The notes under the pieces were generated by a model. That model had not been told where the DNA came from and ran no database searches. It worked only from the letters and a program-made list of their open reading frames with translations. From Bacteroidaceae bacterium (GTDB lineage: Bacteria; Bacteroidota; Bacteroidia; Bacteroidales; Bacteroidaceae): a stretch of 64,000 bases of DNA. A program made the translations under genes and the position numbers. The DNA is taken from assembly GCA_017458585.1 (NCBI GenBank), contig JAFTAJ010000030.1, positions 1 through 64,000 on the forward strand. The letters run 5' to 3'. This document shows, piece by piece, positions 41,280-50,008 of the stretch; positions within the stretch are counted from its first letter, which is position 1, and every line of letters starts with the position of its first letter.

Positions 41280-42278
41280 TCACTTTATCCCTCTCTCATT
41301 GAGTGCGCGTACATAGCGGGCTGCATTGCGGAGATGCTCGCTATAGGTGGCGGCGAAGGCATGGGTGCCGCTGAAATCGCTGTTGGCGCACATATAGAGA
41401 TAGTCGTGGTGCTCGGCATTGAGGACAGCATCGATGCTGGCGGTCTGCGGCACACGGATGGGCCCCGGTGGGAGCCCGGCATGGAGATAGGTGTTGTAGG
41501 GGCTGGGGGTGGTGAGCATATAGCCATAGATGCGGCGCAGGCCGAAATCGCCGAGAGCAAACTTAACGGTGGGGTCTGCCTGCAGGAGCATGCCTGTGCG
41601 CAGACGGTTGAGGTAGAGGCCCGCCACGGTGGGCTTCTCACCATTGTTGGCTGTCTCTGCATCAACTATGGAAGCAAGGGTATAGACCTCCTCGCGGCTC
41701 ATGCCAAGAGCTTTTGCCTTGGCGGTGCGCCCCGCCGTCCAGAAGCGGTCGCGCTCCTTAGCCATACGCTGCATAAAGCTGCGCGGCGAGGTGGTCCAAT
41801 ACATCTCGTAGGTGTTGCTCAGCAGCAGGGTGGCCGCCGTGGCAGTATCGACGCCAAACTCGCGCTGACGGTCGCGGTTGTTGAACTCAGCAGCAAGCCC
41901 AGCGGAGTCAGTGAGGAGCTGTCGCGCCACCTTGGCGAGAGCCATCTCCTTGGTCCACGTGGGCGACACGGTGACGCTGACGGGGGTCTGCTGGCCGCGG
42001 AAGATATTGGTGGCGAGTCGCCAGGAGGACATCGACGGCGTGACCTCGTAGCAGCCCGGGTGGACATGGCCGCGCAGAGAGCGCAGCATGGCGGTGAGAC
42101 GGAAGCCCACCATCTGGCGCGGCTCGATAACAGAGATCTTGGCAGTGACGGAATCGAGGTTGTCATCGCGGTCCACATAGATGCGCACGGGGCGGTCGAG
42201 GGTGCTGACGGGCCATGCCAGAAACCATGTGCCAAGGGCGAGGAACGATGTAAGAAGTAAGATGTAAAATTTTTTCAT
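41280..42278 (-). CDS. mltG: Endolytic murein transglycosylase MltG
   Basis: 332 residues. Inner-membrane enzyme that cuts nascent glycan strands. One N-terminal membrane segment (FYILLLTSFLALGTWFLAWP), a LysM-like linker, then the YceG catalytic part: YTLASIVDAETANNGEKPTV with the catalytic Glu, AGLYLNRLRTGMLLQADPTV, SPYNTYLHAGLPPGPI, and FSGTHAFAATYSEHLRNA. Length is typical. Short tandem words fill the downstream spacer. Confidence 0.95.
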   Translation of the reverse strand: MKKFYILLLTSFLALGTWFLAWPVSTLDRPVRIYVDRDDNLDSVTAKISVIEPRQMVGFRLTAMLRSLRGHVHPGCYEVTPSMSSWRLATNIFRGQQTPVSVTVSPTWTKEMALAKVARQLLTDSAGLAAEFNNRDRQREFGVDTATAATLLLSNTYEMYWTTSPRSFMQRMAKERDRFWTAGRTAKAKALGMSREEVYTLASIVDAETANNGEKPTVAGLYLNRLRTGMLLQADPTVKFALGDFGLRRIYGYMLTTPSPYNTYLHAGLPPGPIRVPQTASIDAVLNAEHHDYLYMCANSDFSGTHAFAATYSEHLRNAARYVRALNERGIK

Positions 42279-42379
42279 AATTGGGCAAATTTAAGCATTT
42301 GTTCTCAATTTGCAGACGTTTTATGATTAAAAATTGAAGATTGAACATTGAAGATTGAAGATTTTTGGAAAATTTTGGC

Positions 42380-42387
42380 TAATTTTG
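42380..42387 (+). promoter_or_regulatory. -7 promoter element of amidase gene
   Basis: TAATTTTG followed by CAGACG, eight bases before the ATG at 42396; this places the start there and excludes an in-frame ATG at 42348. Upstream is an ATTGAAGATTGAACATTGAA repeat. Confidence 0.6.
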
Positions 42388-42395
42388 CAGACGTT

Positions 42396-43289
42396 ATGCG
42401 AATAGGTATCATACAACAACACAACACTGCCGACGTGGCCGACAACAAGGGGCGGCTGGAGCAGAAGATTGCGGCGCTCGCCCAAAAGGGGGCGGAGCTG
42501 GTTGTGCTGCAGGAGCTGCACAACACGCTATACTTCTGCCAGGAGGAGAAGACGGAGTGCTTCGACCTGGCCAACGCCATACCCGGCCCCGACACGGAGT
42601 GGCTCGGCCGCTTGGCCAAGAGGAACGGCGTGGTGCTGGTGGGCTCACTGTTTGAGCGCAGGGCCGCGGGGCTGTACCACAACACGGCTGTGGTGATGGA
42701 TAAGGACGGCTCCATGTGCGGTAAGTACCGCAAGATGCACATCCCCGATGACCCCGGATACTACGAGAAGTTTTACTTCACGCCGGGCGACCTGGGCTTC
42801 TACCCCATCAAGACAAGCGTAGGCCGCTTGGGAGTGATGGTGTGCTGGGACCAGTGGTACCCTGAGGCCGCAAGGCTGATGGCTCTGCGCGGTGCACAGC
42901 TGCTCATCTACCCCACCGCCATCGGCTACGACATGCACGACGATGCCGATGAGCAAGAGCGCCAGCGCGAGGCATGGACTACCGTGCAGCGCGGCCATGC
43001 GGTGGCCAACGGGCTACCCGTGGTGGCAGTGAACAGAGTGGGCGAAGAAAAGAAGACCCCCCTTCCGTCCCCCCTCTATGGGGGAAACCCAGGAATAATG
43101 TTCTGGGGCAGCAGCTTTGTGGCTGGTCCGCAGGGCGAGTTGCTCTACCGCGCCCCGAAGGACACGGAGGCGGAGGCCGTGGTGGACATCGATATGGGTC
43201 GCAGTGAGCAGGTGAGGCGTTGGTGGCCATTCCTGCGTGACCGCAGAATCGAAGAGTACGGTGCGCTGACGAAGAGGATGGACGATTGA
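42396..43289 (+). CDS. aguB: N-carbamoylputrescine amidase
   Basis: 297 residues. Nitrilase-superfamily hydrolase that converts N-carbamoylputrescine to putrescine, CO2 and ammonia. Triad E40 (VVLQELHN), K113 (KYRKMHIPDD), C150 (VMVCWDQWYPE). YYEKFYFTPGDLGF and GITFWGSSF-like GIMFWGSSFVAGPQGE match AguB. Between NRVGEE and GIMFWGSSF lies KKTPLPSPLYGGNP, encoded by a CCCCCC...GGGGG fold-back (about 43059-43090), an in-frame insertion near the active-site rim. Agmatine deiminase is not adjacent, though the pair is commonly linked. Confidence 0.9.
   Translation: MRIGIIQQHNTADVADNKGRLEQKIAALAQKGAELVVLQELHNTLYFCQEEKTECFDLANAIPGPDTEWLGRLAKRNGVVLVGSLFERRAAGLYHNTAVVMDKDGSMCGKYRKMHIPDDPGYYEKFYFTPGDLGFYPIKTSVGRLGVMVCWDQWYPEAARLMALRGAQLLIYPTAIGYDMHDDADEQERQREAWTTVQRGHAVANGLPVVAVNRVGEEKKTPLPSPLYGGNPGIMFWGSSFVAGPQGELLYRAPKDTEAEAVVDIDMGRSEQVRRWWPFLRDRRIEEYGALTKRMDD
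43059..43090 (+). repeat. In-frame C-rich/G-rich fold-back in aguB
   Basis: CCCCCCTTCCGTCCCCCCTC followed by TATGGGGGAAACCC; the CCCCC and GGGGG blocks can fold. Same family as the in-frame element of the fimbrillin gene and the intergenic fold-backs. Confidence 0.65.
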
Positions 43290-43421
43290 AAACGATAACG
43301 AATCTCGCACAGAAAGCAAGCAAGCTCGCGCCACACGCAGCGACTACGACAAGGAGCTGACGCTCACGGCTCATTGGAAAAACACAGAAAATACATTTAG
43401 GATTTAAGTGCCGTAGGCACG

Positions 43422-43511
43422 ACAGATAACAGGCAGGTGGTGCCGTTTCCGAAGGAAACAAACCCCTGCAATAGACGTTAGACCAAAAATAACCCCGAAG
43501 GGGTGTCAGAA
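43422..43511 (+). promoter_or_regulatory. Structured leader element, copy in glnN leader
   Basis: Starts ACAGATAACAGGCAGGTGG, then GTTTCC-GAA-GGAAAC inside GCAGG...CCTGC, and CCCCGAAGGGG followed by TGTCAGAA. Over 90 nt it matches the lon-leader copy at 26932 except in loops and linkers. It ends 22 nt before the glnN start. A GTGCCGTAGGCAC hairpin (43408-43420) precedes it. Confidence 0.6.
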
Positions 43512-43533
43512 TAGTAAATCGTAAATATAATAT

Positions 43534-45726
43534 ATGTCAAAACTGAGATTTAAGGTGGTAGAAGCGGCCTTCAAGAAGAAGGCGCTGGAGGTGGCTCCAC
43601 CAAAGGAGCGCCCCGCAGAATATTTCGCAAAATATGTGTTTAACAAAGACAAGATGCGCAAATATCTGCCGGCGGAGACATGCAGACAACTGTATGATGT
43701 GATAGAAAACGGAACACGCCTCGATCTGTCGGTGGCCGACGAGGTGGCCAAGGGCATGAAGCGCTGGGCACAGGAGTTTGGCGTGACACATATCACCCAC
43801 TGGTTTCAGCCGCTCACCGAGGGCACGGCAGAGAAGCACGACTCATTTATTAAATATGGTAAGGACCAAGAGGGGCTGATAGAGGACTTCAGCGGCACTG
43901 CCCTGGTGCAGCAGGAGCCCGACGCCAGCTCATTTCCCTCGGGCGGCATCCGCTCCACCTTTGAGGCCCGCGGCTACAGCGCATGGGACCCTGCGTCGCC
44001 GGTGTTTGTGATTGGCGACACGCTGATGATCCCCACCGTGTTTATATCGTACACGGGTGAGGCGCTCGACTACAAGGCACCGCTGAAGAAAGCGCTGGCT
44101 GCGATGGACAAGGCAGCCACGGCAGTGTGCCAGTATTTCGACCCGAGCGTGACGAAGGTGACGGCCAACCTGGGATGGGAGCAGGAGTATTTCCTTGTGG
44201 ACGAGGATCTCTACGCCGCACGCCCCGACCTGCTGCTGACAGGCCGCACGCTGGTGGGCCACGACTCGGCCAAGAACCAGCAGATGGAGGACCACTACTT
44301 CGGTGCCATCCCCGACCGCGTGGCAGAGTTTATGAAAGACCTCGAGATACAGGCGCTGGAGCTGGGCATCCCCTGCAAGACACGCCACAACGAGGTGGCA
44401 CCCAATCAGTTTGAGCTGGCGCCGATATACGAGGAGTGCAACCTGGCCGTGGACCACAACATGCTGCTGATGAGCCTGATGCGCAAGATAGCACGCAAGC
44501 ATGGATTCCGTTGCCTGCTACATGAGAAGCCCTTCGCCGGCATCAACGGCAGTGGCAAGCACGCCAACTGGTCACTGGCCACCAACACTGGCAGTGTGCT
44601 GCACTCTCCTGGCAAGACGAAGGAGGACAACCTGAGATTCCTAACCTTCGCGGTGGAGACGCTGGTGGGAGTGTATAAGCACAACGGTCTGCTGAAAGCA
44701 TCTATCATGAGTGCCACCAACCAGCACCGTCTGGGAGCCAACGAGGCACCGCCCGCCATCATCTCGGCATTTCTCGGCAAGCAGATATCCGAGGTGCTTG
44801 AAAAGATTGAGAACTCTACCAACGAGGAGCTTATCAGCATAAAGGGTACGAGCGAGCTTACCCTCGACATACCGCAGATACCCGACCTCAAGATTGACAA
44901 TACCGACCGCAACCGCACCTCGCCCTTCGCCTTCACAGGCAACAGGTTTGAATTCCGCGCCGTGGGAGCCCAAGCCAACTGCGCCGAAGCAATGACGGTG
45001 CTCAACACGGCGGTGGCAGAAGCACTGACGAGTTTCAAGAAACGAGTGGACGAGCATATAGCCAATGGCGAGGACAAGACAACGGCCATTGTGAGGGTGC
45101 TGCGCGAGGATATCAAGTTGTGCAAGCCCATCCACTTTGAGGGCAACGGCTACTCCGACGAGTGGAAGGCCGAAGCGGCCCAGCGCGGCCTGGACTGCGA
45201 GACATCGTGCCCGCTCATCTTCGACCGCTACCTCGACGAGGAGAGCATCCGCATGTTTGAGGAGCAGCACGTGATGCGCGAGCTGGAGCTCAAGGCCCGC
45301 AACGAGATTAAGTGGGACACCTACACCAAGAAGATACAGATAGAGGCGCGTGTGTTTGGCGACATGGCGATGAACCAGATAATTCCCGTGGCCACACGCT
45401 ACCAGAGTATGCTAAGCGACAATGTGAGCAAGATTGCCGCCACCTTCCCGAAGGAGGAGGCCGACAGGCTCAATGCCGACAATATCAAGATTATCCGCGA
45501 GATATCCGACCACACCAGCTTTATCATCGAGAATGTGAAGGCGATGGTCGAGGCACGCAAGGTGGCCAACAGGATTGAGTCGGAGAGGGAGAAGGCGGTG
45601 CAGTATCACGACACGGTACAGCCCTACCTCGAGAGCATCCGCTATCATGTGGACAAGCTCGAACTGATTGTGGAGGACGAGCTATGGGTGTTGCCCAAGT
45701 ATCGAGAGTTGCTGTTTATTAGATAA
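43534..45726 (+). CDS. glnN: Glutamine synthetase type III
   Basis: 730 residues, the length of GSIII (GlnN), the main ammonium-assimilating synthetase of Bacteroides and Prevotella. ITHWFQPLTEGTAEKHDSFI, FSGTALVQQEPDASSFPSGG, NLGWEQEYFLVDEDLY, HNEVAPNQFELAPIYEECNL, and HEKPFAGINGSGKHANWSLA are GSIII signature segments carrying the metal and ATP ligands. The structured element in its leader, shared with lon, is the only obvious regulatory feature; no TAnnTTTG is clear nearby. Confidence 0.97.
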   Translation: MSKLRFKVVEAAFKKKALEVAPPKERPAEYFAKYVFNKDKMRKYLPAETCRQLYDVIENGTRLDLSVADEVAKGMKRWAQEFGVTHITHWFQPLTEGTAEKHDSFIKYGKDQEGLIEDFSGTALVQQEPDASSFPSGGIRSTFEARGYSAWDPASPVFVIGDTLMIPTVFISYTGEALDYKAPLKKALAAMDKAATAVCQYFDPSVTKVTANLGWEQEYFLVDEDLYAARPDLLLTGRTLVGHDSAKNQQMEDHYFGAIPDRVAEFMKDLEIQALELGIPCKTRHNEVAPNQFELAPIYEECNLAVDHNMLLMSLMRKIARKHGFRCLLHEKPFAGINGSGKHANWSLATNTGSVLHSPGKTKEDNLRFLTFAVETLVGVYKHNGLLKASIMSATNQHRLGANEAPPAIISAFLGKQISEVLEKIENSTNEELISIKGTSELTLDIPQIPDLKIDNTDRNRTSPFAFTGNRFEFRAVGAQANCAEAMTVLNTAVAEALTSFKKRVDEHIANGEDKTTAIVRVLREDIKLCKPIHFEGNGYSDEWKAEAAQRGLDCETSCPLIFDRYLDEESIRMFEEQHVMRELELKARNEIKWDTYTKKIQIEARVFGDMAMNQIIPVATRYQSMLSDNVSKIAATFPKEEADRLNADNIKIIREISDHTSFIIENVKAMVEARKVANRIESEREKAVQYHDTVQPYLESIRYHVDKLELIVEDELWVLPKYRELLFIR

Positions 45727-45787
45727 AGAAGTTAAAGAAGTTAACGCCCGCAAGCGGGCTAGAAGTTCAAGAAGTTAAAGAAGTTAT
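45727..45787 (+). repeat. AGAAGTTAAAGAAGTTA repeat with GCCCGC hairpin
   Basis: AAGAAGTTAAAGAAGTTAAC, then GCCCGC-AA-GCGGGC, then AGAAGTTCAAGAAGTTAAAG: a short hairpin framed by the dispersed word family in the glnN to DUF308 spacer. Confidence 0.75.
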
Positions 45788-46708
45788 ATGAAATCAAATC
45801 GTGCTATTATCATTCTTGCGCTGTGCACCATACTGATTGGCGCACTGCTCATCGCCTTTCCCGCTAATGCCACCAAATGGCTGGTGATGGCTATCGGAGC
45901 GCTGTTTCTGGTGCCGGGTGTTGTGGGTGTAGCAACCTATGTGATTCAGCGTCGCCGTCAGGCAAAGGCATTGGCTGAGGGTAGAGAGATGAAGGACAAC
46001 AAAGACAAGGACGAGAAGAAATCGAAGAATCTCTTCCCGTTCATCGGCATCGGCAGCATACTGTTTGGTGCCGTGCTGCTGATTATCCCCAGCAGTTTCC
46101 AGAACGCGTTGCTCTACATCCTCGGTGCATTCCTGGTGCTGGCCGGACTGGCGCAGATATACCGTTTCCTGCAGCTACGCAAGCAGTATCAGCTCAGCGC
46201 CACGCCCTACATCGTGTCGGCGCTAGTCAGCATTGCGGGTATCGTGGTCATCGTGCTTAACTACAACGGCGGCACCCTGCCCACGAAAGCTGGCACAACC
46301 GACAGCCCTGCCTACTGGCCATCGATGATTTTCGGTATCGCCAGTGTGATATTCGGTATTTCGGAGATTATCTACGCAATACAGTTCAGGAAGGAAGGGG
46401 AAAAGATGGTCGCCGAGTCGGAGAAACCGAAGATTCCGGGAACACCGGAGAAGCAAGAAAAACCGGTGGAGCCAGAGAAACCGTTAACGCCGGAAACACC
46501 TGCAGAGCCAGAAAAGCCCGCAGAACCGGAGAAAATCGCAGAACCGGAGAAAATCGCAGAGCCAGAAAAGCTCGCGGAGCCGGAGCCTGCCCCTTCGTTT
46601 CAAGTACCCGAATACACAACCACCAATAACACTTCGTACGCCACCAGTACACCTCAGCCCCAGACACCCAATCCAACAATAGAGGCTGAAGTTGACAGCG
46701 AGACCTAA
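45788..46708 (+). CDS. DUF308 (HdeD-like) membrane protein with Pro-Glu repeat tail
   Basis: 306 residues. Six hydrophobic segments in two DUF308-like halves: IIILALCTILIGALLIAFPA, WLVMAIGALFLVPGVVGVAT, LFPFIGIGSILFGAVLLIIP, NALLYILGAFLVLAGLAQIY, YIVSALVSIAGIVVIVLNYN, and WPSMIFGIASVIFGISEIIY. The C-terminal tail (about 215-280) is a degenerate PEKPAEPEK / IAEPEK repeat, likely extended. HdeD relatives are linked to acid stress, but the role here is unknown. The phosphatase gene starts one base after its stop. Confidence 0.78.
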   Translation: MKSNRAIIILALCTILIGALLIAFPANATKWLVMAIGALFLVPGVVGVATYVIQRRRQAKALAEGREMKDNKDKDEKKSKNLFPFIGIGSILFGAVLLIIPSSFQNALLYILGAFLVLAGLAQIYRFLQLRKQYQLSATPYIVSALVSIAGIVVIVLNYNGGTLPTKAGTTDSPAYWPSMIFGIASVIFGISEIIYAIQFRKEGEKMVAESEKPKIPGTPEKQEKPVEPEKPLTPETPAEPEKPAEPEKIAEPEKIAEPEKLAEPEPAPSFQVPEYTTTNNTSYATSTPQPQTPNPTIEAEVDSET

Positions 46709-46709
46709 G

Positions 46710-47276
46710 ATGCTGACACTTACGCTGACACGCCACGGACAGACCGTGGAAAACGTAGAAGGCATACTACAAGGACAGACGGCAGGTCACCTCACCGCCG
46801 CGGGTATAGCCCAAGTCAAAATGCTGAAATCACAGCTGAATGCAGAGGATTACGACATTATCCTGTGCAGCGACCTAGAGCGTACCCGTGTGTGTGCCGA
46901 GATAATCAACAAGAAGCTGAAGCTACCTCTAATTGCCACCCCCTTGTTGCGCGAACGCGACTGGGGGGAATATACTGGCCGCAAGATAAGCACCATCACT
47001 ACCCCGCCCTCGCAGTTTCCGCCCAGCATAGAGAATGCAGAGCAGCTCGCTGCGAGAGCGCAGCGATTTGTGAGGCATATCCTCGACCAATATGACGGCC
47101 GGCGGCTGCTGTGCATGGGGCATGGTTACTTCAACCGCTGCATACAGGCTTTGATAGAACAACAGACGGTGCACGACACCCCCCGATGGGAGAATGTGGA
47201 GCTGCGCACCTTCACCATAGACCGCGACATCCTCTCCCACCAAGCCCCTACCGACTATATAGTGAGCGAGCGGTAA
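46710..47276 (+). CDS. Histidine phosphatase family protein
   Basis: 188 residues from ATG 46710. The phosphoglycerate-mutase-like RHG motif is at the start (LTLTRHGQTVENVEGILQGQ), with LCSDLERTRVCAEIINKKL, LLRERDWGEYTGRKI, and the second catalytic His in RRLLCMGHGYFNRCIQALIE. Substrate unknown; it could be alpha-ribazole phosphatase-like or a general phosphatase. Located directly behind the DUF308 gene. Confidence 0.87.
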   Translation: MLTLTLTRHGQTVENVEGILQGQTAGHLTAAGIAQVKMLKSQLNAEDYDIILCSDLERTRVCAEIINKKLKLPLIATPLLRERDWGEYTGRKISTITTPPSQFPPSIENAEQLAARAQRFVRHILDQYDGRRLLCMGHGYFNRCIQALIEQQTVHDTPRWENVELRTFTIDRDILSHQAPTDYIVSER

Positions 47277-47306
47277 TGCCAAATCTTCAATCTTCAATCG
47301 TCAAAT

Positions 47307-48689
47307 ATGAACGTCTGGAAAACGGTGCTCTTCATTTTCTGTGTCCTCTGCGGACTTGCGCTGATATGCGTGGTGCTACCCAAGGGCGGCATTAAGATAG
47401 GCAATAGCACACTGGAGTGGCCGTCGCTGAAAGAGTCACTCACCCCTGGCACCACCGAGAGCACCGCAGACGTTGACGAGGCATTGCAGGCACGCATCAA
47501 TGCACTGCGCGATGCCAAGCAGAAAGAGTTTGACGAGTTTTGCAGCGAAAATCCAGCCCGAATATACCTCCCCGATAACGATACTACCTACCTCGACGCT
47601 TTCTTTGAGGCTCTAGACAATGCCGGCAAGAAGCCGGTGCGCATCCTCCACTACGGCGACTCGCAGCTGGAGTGCGACCGCATGACCGCCGATCTGCGCG
47701 AACACTTTCAGAGCAAGTTTGGCGGTGGCGGCGTAGGTATGGTGCCTGCCGTGCAGCCCATTGCCACCTACACATTGGGCCAGAGCGTGAGTCCCGCCCT
47801 CCGTCACTACTGCGCCTACGGCTCGCCGGAGTTTCGTGCCGGCCACTGGCGGTATGGTCCTATGGCATCGATGTCGAGGGTGGATGGCAGCGCATCGTTT
47901 AGCTTCACCGCCCGCGGCGATGACAAGTTTCCTCACTGCCAAGAGTTTCAGAAAGTATCCGTCGCCATCAAGGGCAGCGGCGCACTCAGTGTGAGGGCCG
48001 CCGACAGCACCTACCAGCTTGCCAGCAAGATAGAGGCTGACAGTGCACTGCGCATCTTCACAGCCACACTCAAGCGTCCCACCAACCGCGCCACTCTGAC
48101 CGTGAGCGGAAATATGGATATCTACGGCATCATGCTCGACGGCAAGAGTGGTGTGGCAATGGACAACATACCTATGCGAGGATGCTCCGGCATAATGTTC
48201 ACATCCATCGACCGCAAGTCGTTCGCCCCATTCTTCAAGCAGCAAAACATAGGGCTCATAATCCTGCAGTATGGCGGCAACTCAGTGCCTTACCTCAAAG
48301 GCCCCCAATCTATCAGCACCTACACCGACCAGGTGCGCAAACAGATTGCCTTGTTCCGCACGGTGGCTCCGAAAGCTCGGATACTCTTTATCGGCCCCTC
48401 CGACATGGCCACCAGCATCGGTGGTCGCATGCAGACATATCCCCACCTTTCAGAAGTGATTGACTCACTGCGCACAGCTGTCAACGGCGAGGGCGCAGCC
48501 TACTGGGACATGCAGGGAGCCATGGGCGGCAACGGGTCGATGGTGCAGTGGGTGAAGGCGCGTCCTGCCTTGGCCGGCACCGACTATATTCACTTTACTC
48601 CCCGCGGTGCGGAGCAGATATCACAGATACTCTACGACACCTTCTTGCTATACTATAAGTTCTATTGTTTCCGTAAAAATGAAAGCTAA
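47307..48689 (+). CDS. SGNH/GDSL-type hydrolase, membrane-anchored
   Basis: 460 residues. One N-terminal membrane helix (WKTVLFIFCVLCGLALICVV), then an SGNH esterase/acetyltransferase fold: block I RILHYGDSQLECDRMTADLR with Ser, GGNS block in IGLIILQYGGNSVPYLKG, and block V DYIHFTPRGAEQISQ with His. About 130 residues of beta-sandwich lie between blocks. It overlaps the next SGNH gene by 11 nt and is followed by an MBOAT gene, so it probably transfers or removes acyl groups on an exported glycan. The leader carries an ATCTTCAATCTTCAATCG repeat. Confidence 0.82.
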   Translation: MNVWKTVLFIFCVLCGLALICVVLPKGGIKIGNSTLEWPSLKESLTPGTTESTADVDEALQARINALRDAKQKEFDEFCSENPARIYLPDNDTTYLDAFFEALDNAGKKPVRILHYGDSQLECDRMTADLREHFQSKFGGGGVGMVPAVQPIATYTLGQSVSPALRHYCAYGSPEFRAGHWRYGPMASMSRVDGSASFSFTARGDDKFPHCQEFQKVSVAIKGSGALSVRAADSTYQLASKIEADSALRIFTATLKRPTNRATLTVSGNMDIYGIMLDGKSGVAMDNIPMRGCSGIMFTSIDRKSFAPFFKQQNIGLIILQYGGNSVPYLKGPQSISTYTDQVRKQIALFRTVAPKARILFIGPSDMATSIGGRMQTYPHLSEVIDSLRTAVNGEGAAYWDMQGAMGGNGSMVQWVKARPALAGTDYIHFTPRGAEQISQILYDTFLLYYKFYCFRKNES

Positions 48690-49950
48690 AGCAAAAATAA
48701 ATATACTGCTGTTCGTCAGCATATTATCGATTGCATTTGCAAGGGCTCAAAACCATCGTTTCAACCTGCAGCCCATCGACTCGCTTCCATGTGTGGTGGA
48801 GGACTCCGCCTACCTCTATTTCCCTGGCAGCCACCAGGTGTTTGACCGTCTCTACGCCAAGCTCACCGCAATGCTCAGCAAGGGACAGGGGCGCATCAAT
48901 GTGCTACATATCGGTGGCAGTCATGTTCAAGCTGGCCATTTCTCAGGGCGCATGCGCAGCAACCTCGTCAGCATCACCGACAGTACCAGTCGCTGGCATT
49001 CGCAGCCAGCCGACCGCGGCCTTGTCTTCCCCTTCAAAGTGCTGCGCACCAATGCTCCCTCCAACTATAGCATCAGCTACACGGGGCAGTGGTCAGGCAG
49101 CCGCTGCATATCGCAGAGCCCCGATGCAGTACTCGGCCTTGCCGGAGCCGCAGCCATCACGCGCGACTCCACCGCCACCCTCACACTCTCGCTGGGCAGC
49201 GACGCATGGCAGTTCTCGCAACTCCATCTGCTTGGCTATGCGAGCAGCCCCATGGTCTATCCCGTGCTAGTGGTGGATGGCGACACCATATACCCCTACC
49301 CTGCCGACGGCACCACCGGCTACCTCTTCCCCCTGCCGCGCTACCAGAGCAGCTGCACCCTCGCCTTTGTGGGACTAGGTAGAGGCGAGAGTTTCACAGT
49401 GCGCGGCATGCTACCCTTCAGCGGTCGCGCCGGCATAACCTACAGCGAGTCGGGGGTGAACGGTGCTGCCGTGCCGTCATGGCTACGCTGCGAAGCTTTT
49501 GGCGAGGAGTTGGCGCTATTGCCGCCCGACCTCGTAGTCTTTGGCATCGGTATCAACGACGCTGCCTGCACCTACGACAAATTCAATCCCGAGACATTCA
49601 AGCAGAACTATCGCGACCTCATTGCCCGCATACGGAAAGTCAATCCCAATGTGGCCCTGCTATTCATCACCAACAACGACTGCTACCAAACCGTGAGCAT
49701 CCGTCGGTACAATGCCAACACACCGCGTGTGGAGCAAGCCTTCAAGGAGCTGGCTGCCGAGTATGACGGCTGTGTATTCAATGTATTCCGGATTATGGGA
49801 GGCCCGCGCTCTGCCGGCCACTGGGTGAGTCAGGGACTGATGCAGCGCGACCGAGTACACTTCACCAAGGCCGGCTATCTGCTCATTGCCGACCTGCTGT
49901 ATAACGCAATCATCAGGGATTATGAGAAAACATTGAAGATTGAAAATTGA
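48679..49950 (+). CDS. Secreted SGNH/GDSL-type hydrolase
   Basis: 423 residues from ATG 48679, which overlaps the previous stop; the signal peptide AKINILLFVSILSIAFARAQ supports this start. INVLHIGGSHVQAGHFSGRM is a block I in which Ser is in GGSH, LVVFGIGINDAACTYDKFNP is block III, and RDRVHFTKAGYLLIADLLYN block V. It is paralogous in plan to the preceding protein but uses a signal peptide rather than an anchor. With the MBOAT gene it forms an AlgX/AlgJ-AlgI-like O-acylation set. Confidence 0.82.
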   Translation: MKAKAKINILLFVSILSIAFARAQNHRFNLQPIDSLPCVVEDSAYLYFPGSHQVFDRLYAKLTAMLSKGQGRINVLHIGGSHVQAGHFSGRMRSNLVSITDSTSRWHSQPADRGLVFPFKVLRTNAPSNYSISYTGQWSGSRCISQSPDAVLGLAGAAAITRDSTATLTLSLGSDAWQFSQLHLLGYASSPMVYPVLVVDGDTIYPYPADGTTGYLFPLPRYQSSCTLAFVGLGRGESFTVRGMLPFSGRAGITYSESGVNGAAVPSWLRCEAFGEELALLPPDLVVFGIGINDAACTYDKFNPETFKQNYRDLIARIRKVNPNVALLFITNNDCYQTVSIRRYNANTPRVEQAFKELAAEYDGCVFNVFRIMGGPRSAGHWVSQGLMQRDRVHFTKAGYLLIADLLYNAIIRDYEKTLKIEN

Positions 49951-50008
49951 GGATTGAAAATTGAACATTGAAGATTGAAAATTGGGTTCCTTTGCTGACA
50001 TATTAACT

